DNA from: JANRIG01 sp033765235
Lineage (GTDB): Bacteria; Bacteroidota; Bacteroidia; Cytophagales; UBA9547
DNA: 64,000 bases
Assembly (NCBI GenBank): GCA_033765235.1
Contig: JANRIG010000011.1
Span: 24,107 to 88,106 of the forward strand
Direction of reading: 5' to 3'
Each line of letters starts with the position of its first letter. The first letter of the stretch is position 1. A model generated the notes under the pieces. That model made no database searches and was not told the origin of the DNA. It was given only the letters and a program-made list of their open reading frames with translations. A program made the translations under genes and the position numbers. Of the stretch, positions 63,856 to 64,000 are shown piece after piece.

Positions 63856-64000
63856 GGCGAAAGATAGAAAGTATCAAATTTGGGAAAGAAATCCATTAAG
63901 TATAGAATTGAGAACTAAAGAAGTAAGTGAGCAAAAGCTAGATTATATCCATTTGAACCCAGTTAAGGCAGGAATATGCCATTCTAGTATAGAGTATAAA
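63842..64000 (+). pseudogene. REP-associated (Y1/IS200-like) transposase, 5' part missing
   Basis: The frame is open from after a stop at 63839-63841 to the window edge and has no start codon with a normal N-terminus. From about 63870 it reads DRKYQIWERN, then SEQKLDYIHLNPVKAGI, a hallmark of REP-associated tyrosine transposases. The upstream catalytic HUH region is not found in any frame before the hairpin at 63831-63855, so the gene appears 5'-truncated. It continues beyond the window and so could also be a fragment cut by assembly. Confidence 0.7.

Noticed and set aside
1..64000. CRISPR arrays, rRNA genes, prophage or integrated-element cores.
   Set aside because: I looked for regularly spaced repeats, 16S/23S landmarks, and integrase or phage structural proteins and found none.

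Overview
The window is chromosomal DNA from a member of the Bacteroidota, probably a Cytophagia/Chitinophagia-like lineage. Four things point there. The DNA is AT-rich and genes lack Shine-Dalgarno sequences. Several genes have TAnnTTTG promoters with a TTG about 19 bases upstream. Family content is typical of the phylum: DUF4835/PorD, DUF4249 next to a TonB-dependent receptor, DUF4292, DUF5723, DUF4340, a gliding-type C-terminal sorting domain, HU-CCDC81/SPOR and reg_prop/Y_Y_Y proteins. The succinate dehydrogenase is the three-gene di-haem type. PorD and the C-terminal sorting domain imply a type IX secretion system. Nothing marks a phage or plasmid. Most of the window is ordinary core genome with a few small accessory insertions.

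Layout. 1-6.3 kb (minus): peptide deformylase, TonB-dependent receptor plus DUF4249 lipoprotein, a small barrel, N-carbamoylputrescine amidase and a PorD-like gene cut by the window edge. 6.4-11.2 kb: an FKBP isomerase, tRNA-Arg(ACG), and a short str operon rpsL-rpsG-fusA-rpsJ that ends at rpsJ. 11.2-16.2 kb: a MITE-like repeat, a 49-residue lipoprotein gene, sdhCAB, a lipoprotein and two micro-lipoprotein genes in front of cmk. 16.9-18 kb: a bacterial pentameric ligand-gated ion channel homologue. 18-22.8 kb (minus): a propeller sensor without a kinase and a HAMP-GAF membrane protein without an output domain. 23-34.4 kb: purH; then minus-strand genes for a thioredoxin-fold lipid/envelope protein, a TolC/ABC-ATPase/glycosyltransferase operon, a MmcQ/YjbR protein, a secreted gliding-type protein, DUF4292 and a TPR protein. 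34.9-41.3 kb: trpC-trpF-trpB without trpA, glpK, a VapBC-like toxin-antitoxin pair and an N-acetylglucosamine kinase-like gene.

41.4-50.5 kb holds one long co-directional block: a 995-residue TPR protein, a plugless outer-membrane barrel, an HU-CCDC81/SPOR protein, ExbB, ExbD, a TonB-like protein and FolC, with overlapping or nearly touching genes. The gene set could couple the proton gradient across the periplasm to the outer membrane and peptidoglycan. It is the most system-like unit in the window. 50.7-64 kb: a nitronate monooxygenase; a three-gene envelope set (lipoprotein, DUF5723, PD40/OmpA with three internal repeats); alaS; an M23 peptidase; a KdsC-like phosphatase; DUF4340; a peroxiredoxin; and finally a run of hairpins leading into the 3' part of a REP-associated (Y1) transposase.

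All functional calls come from reading motifs in translations; no database search was run. I saw no CRISPR array, rRNA, prophage or intact insertion sequence.
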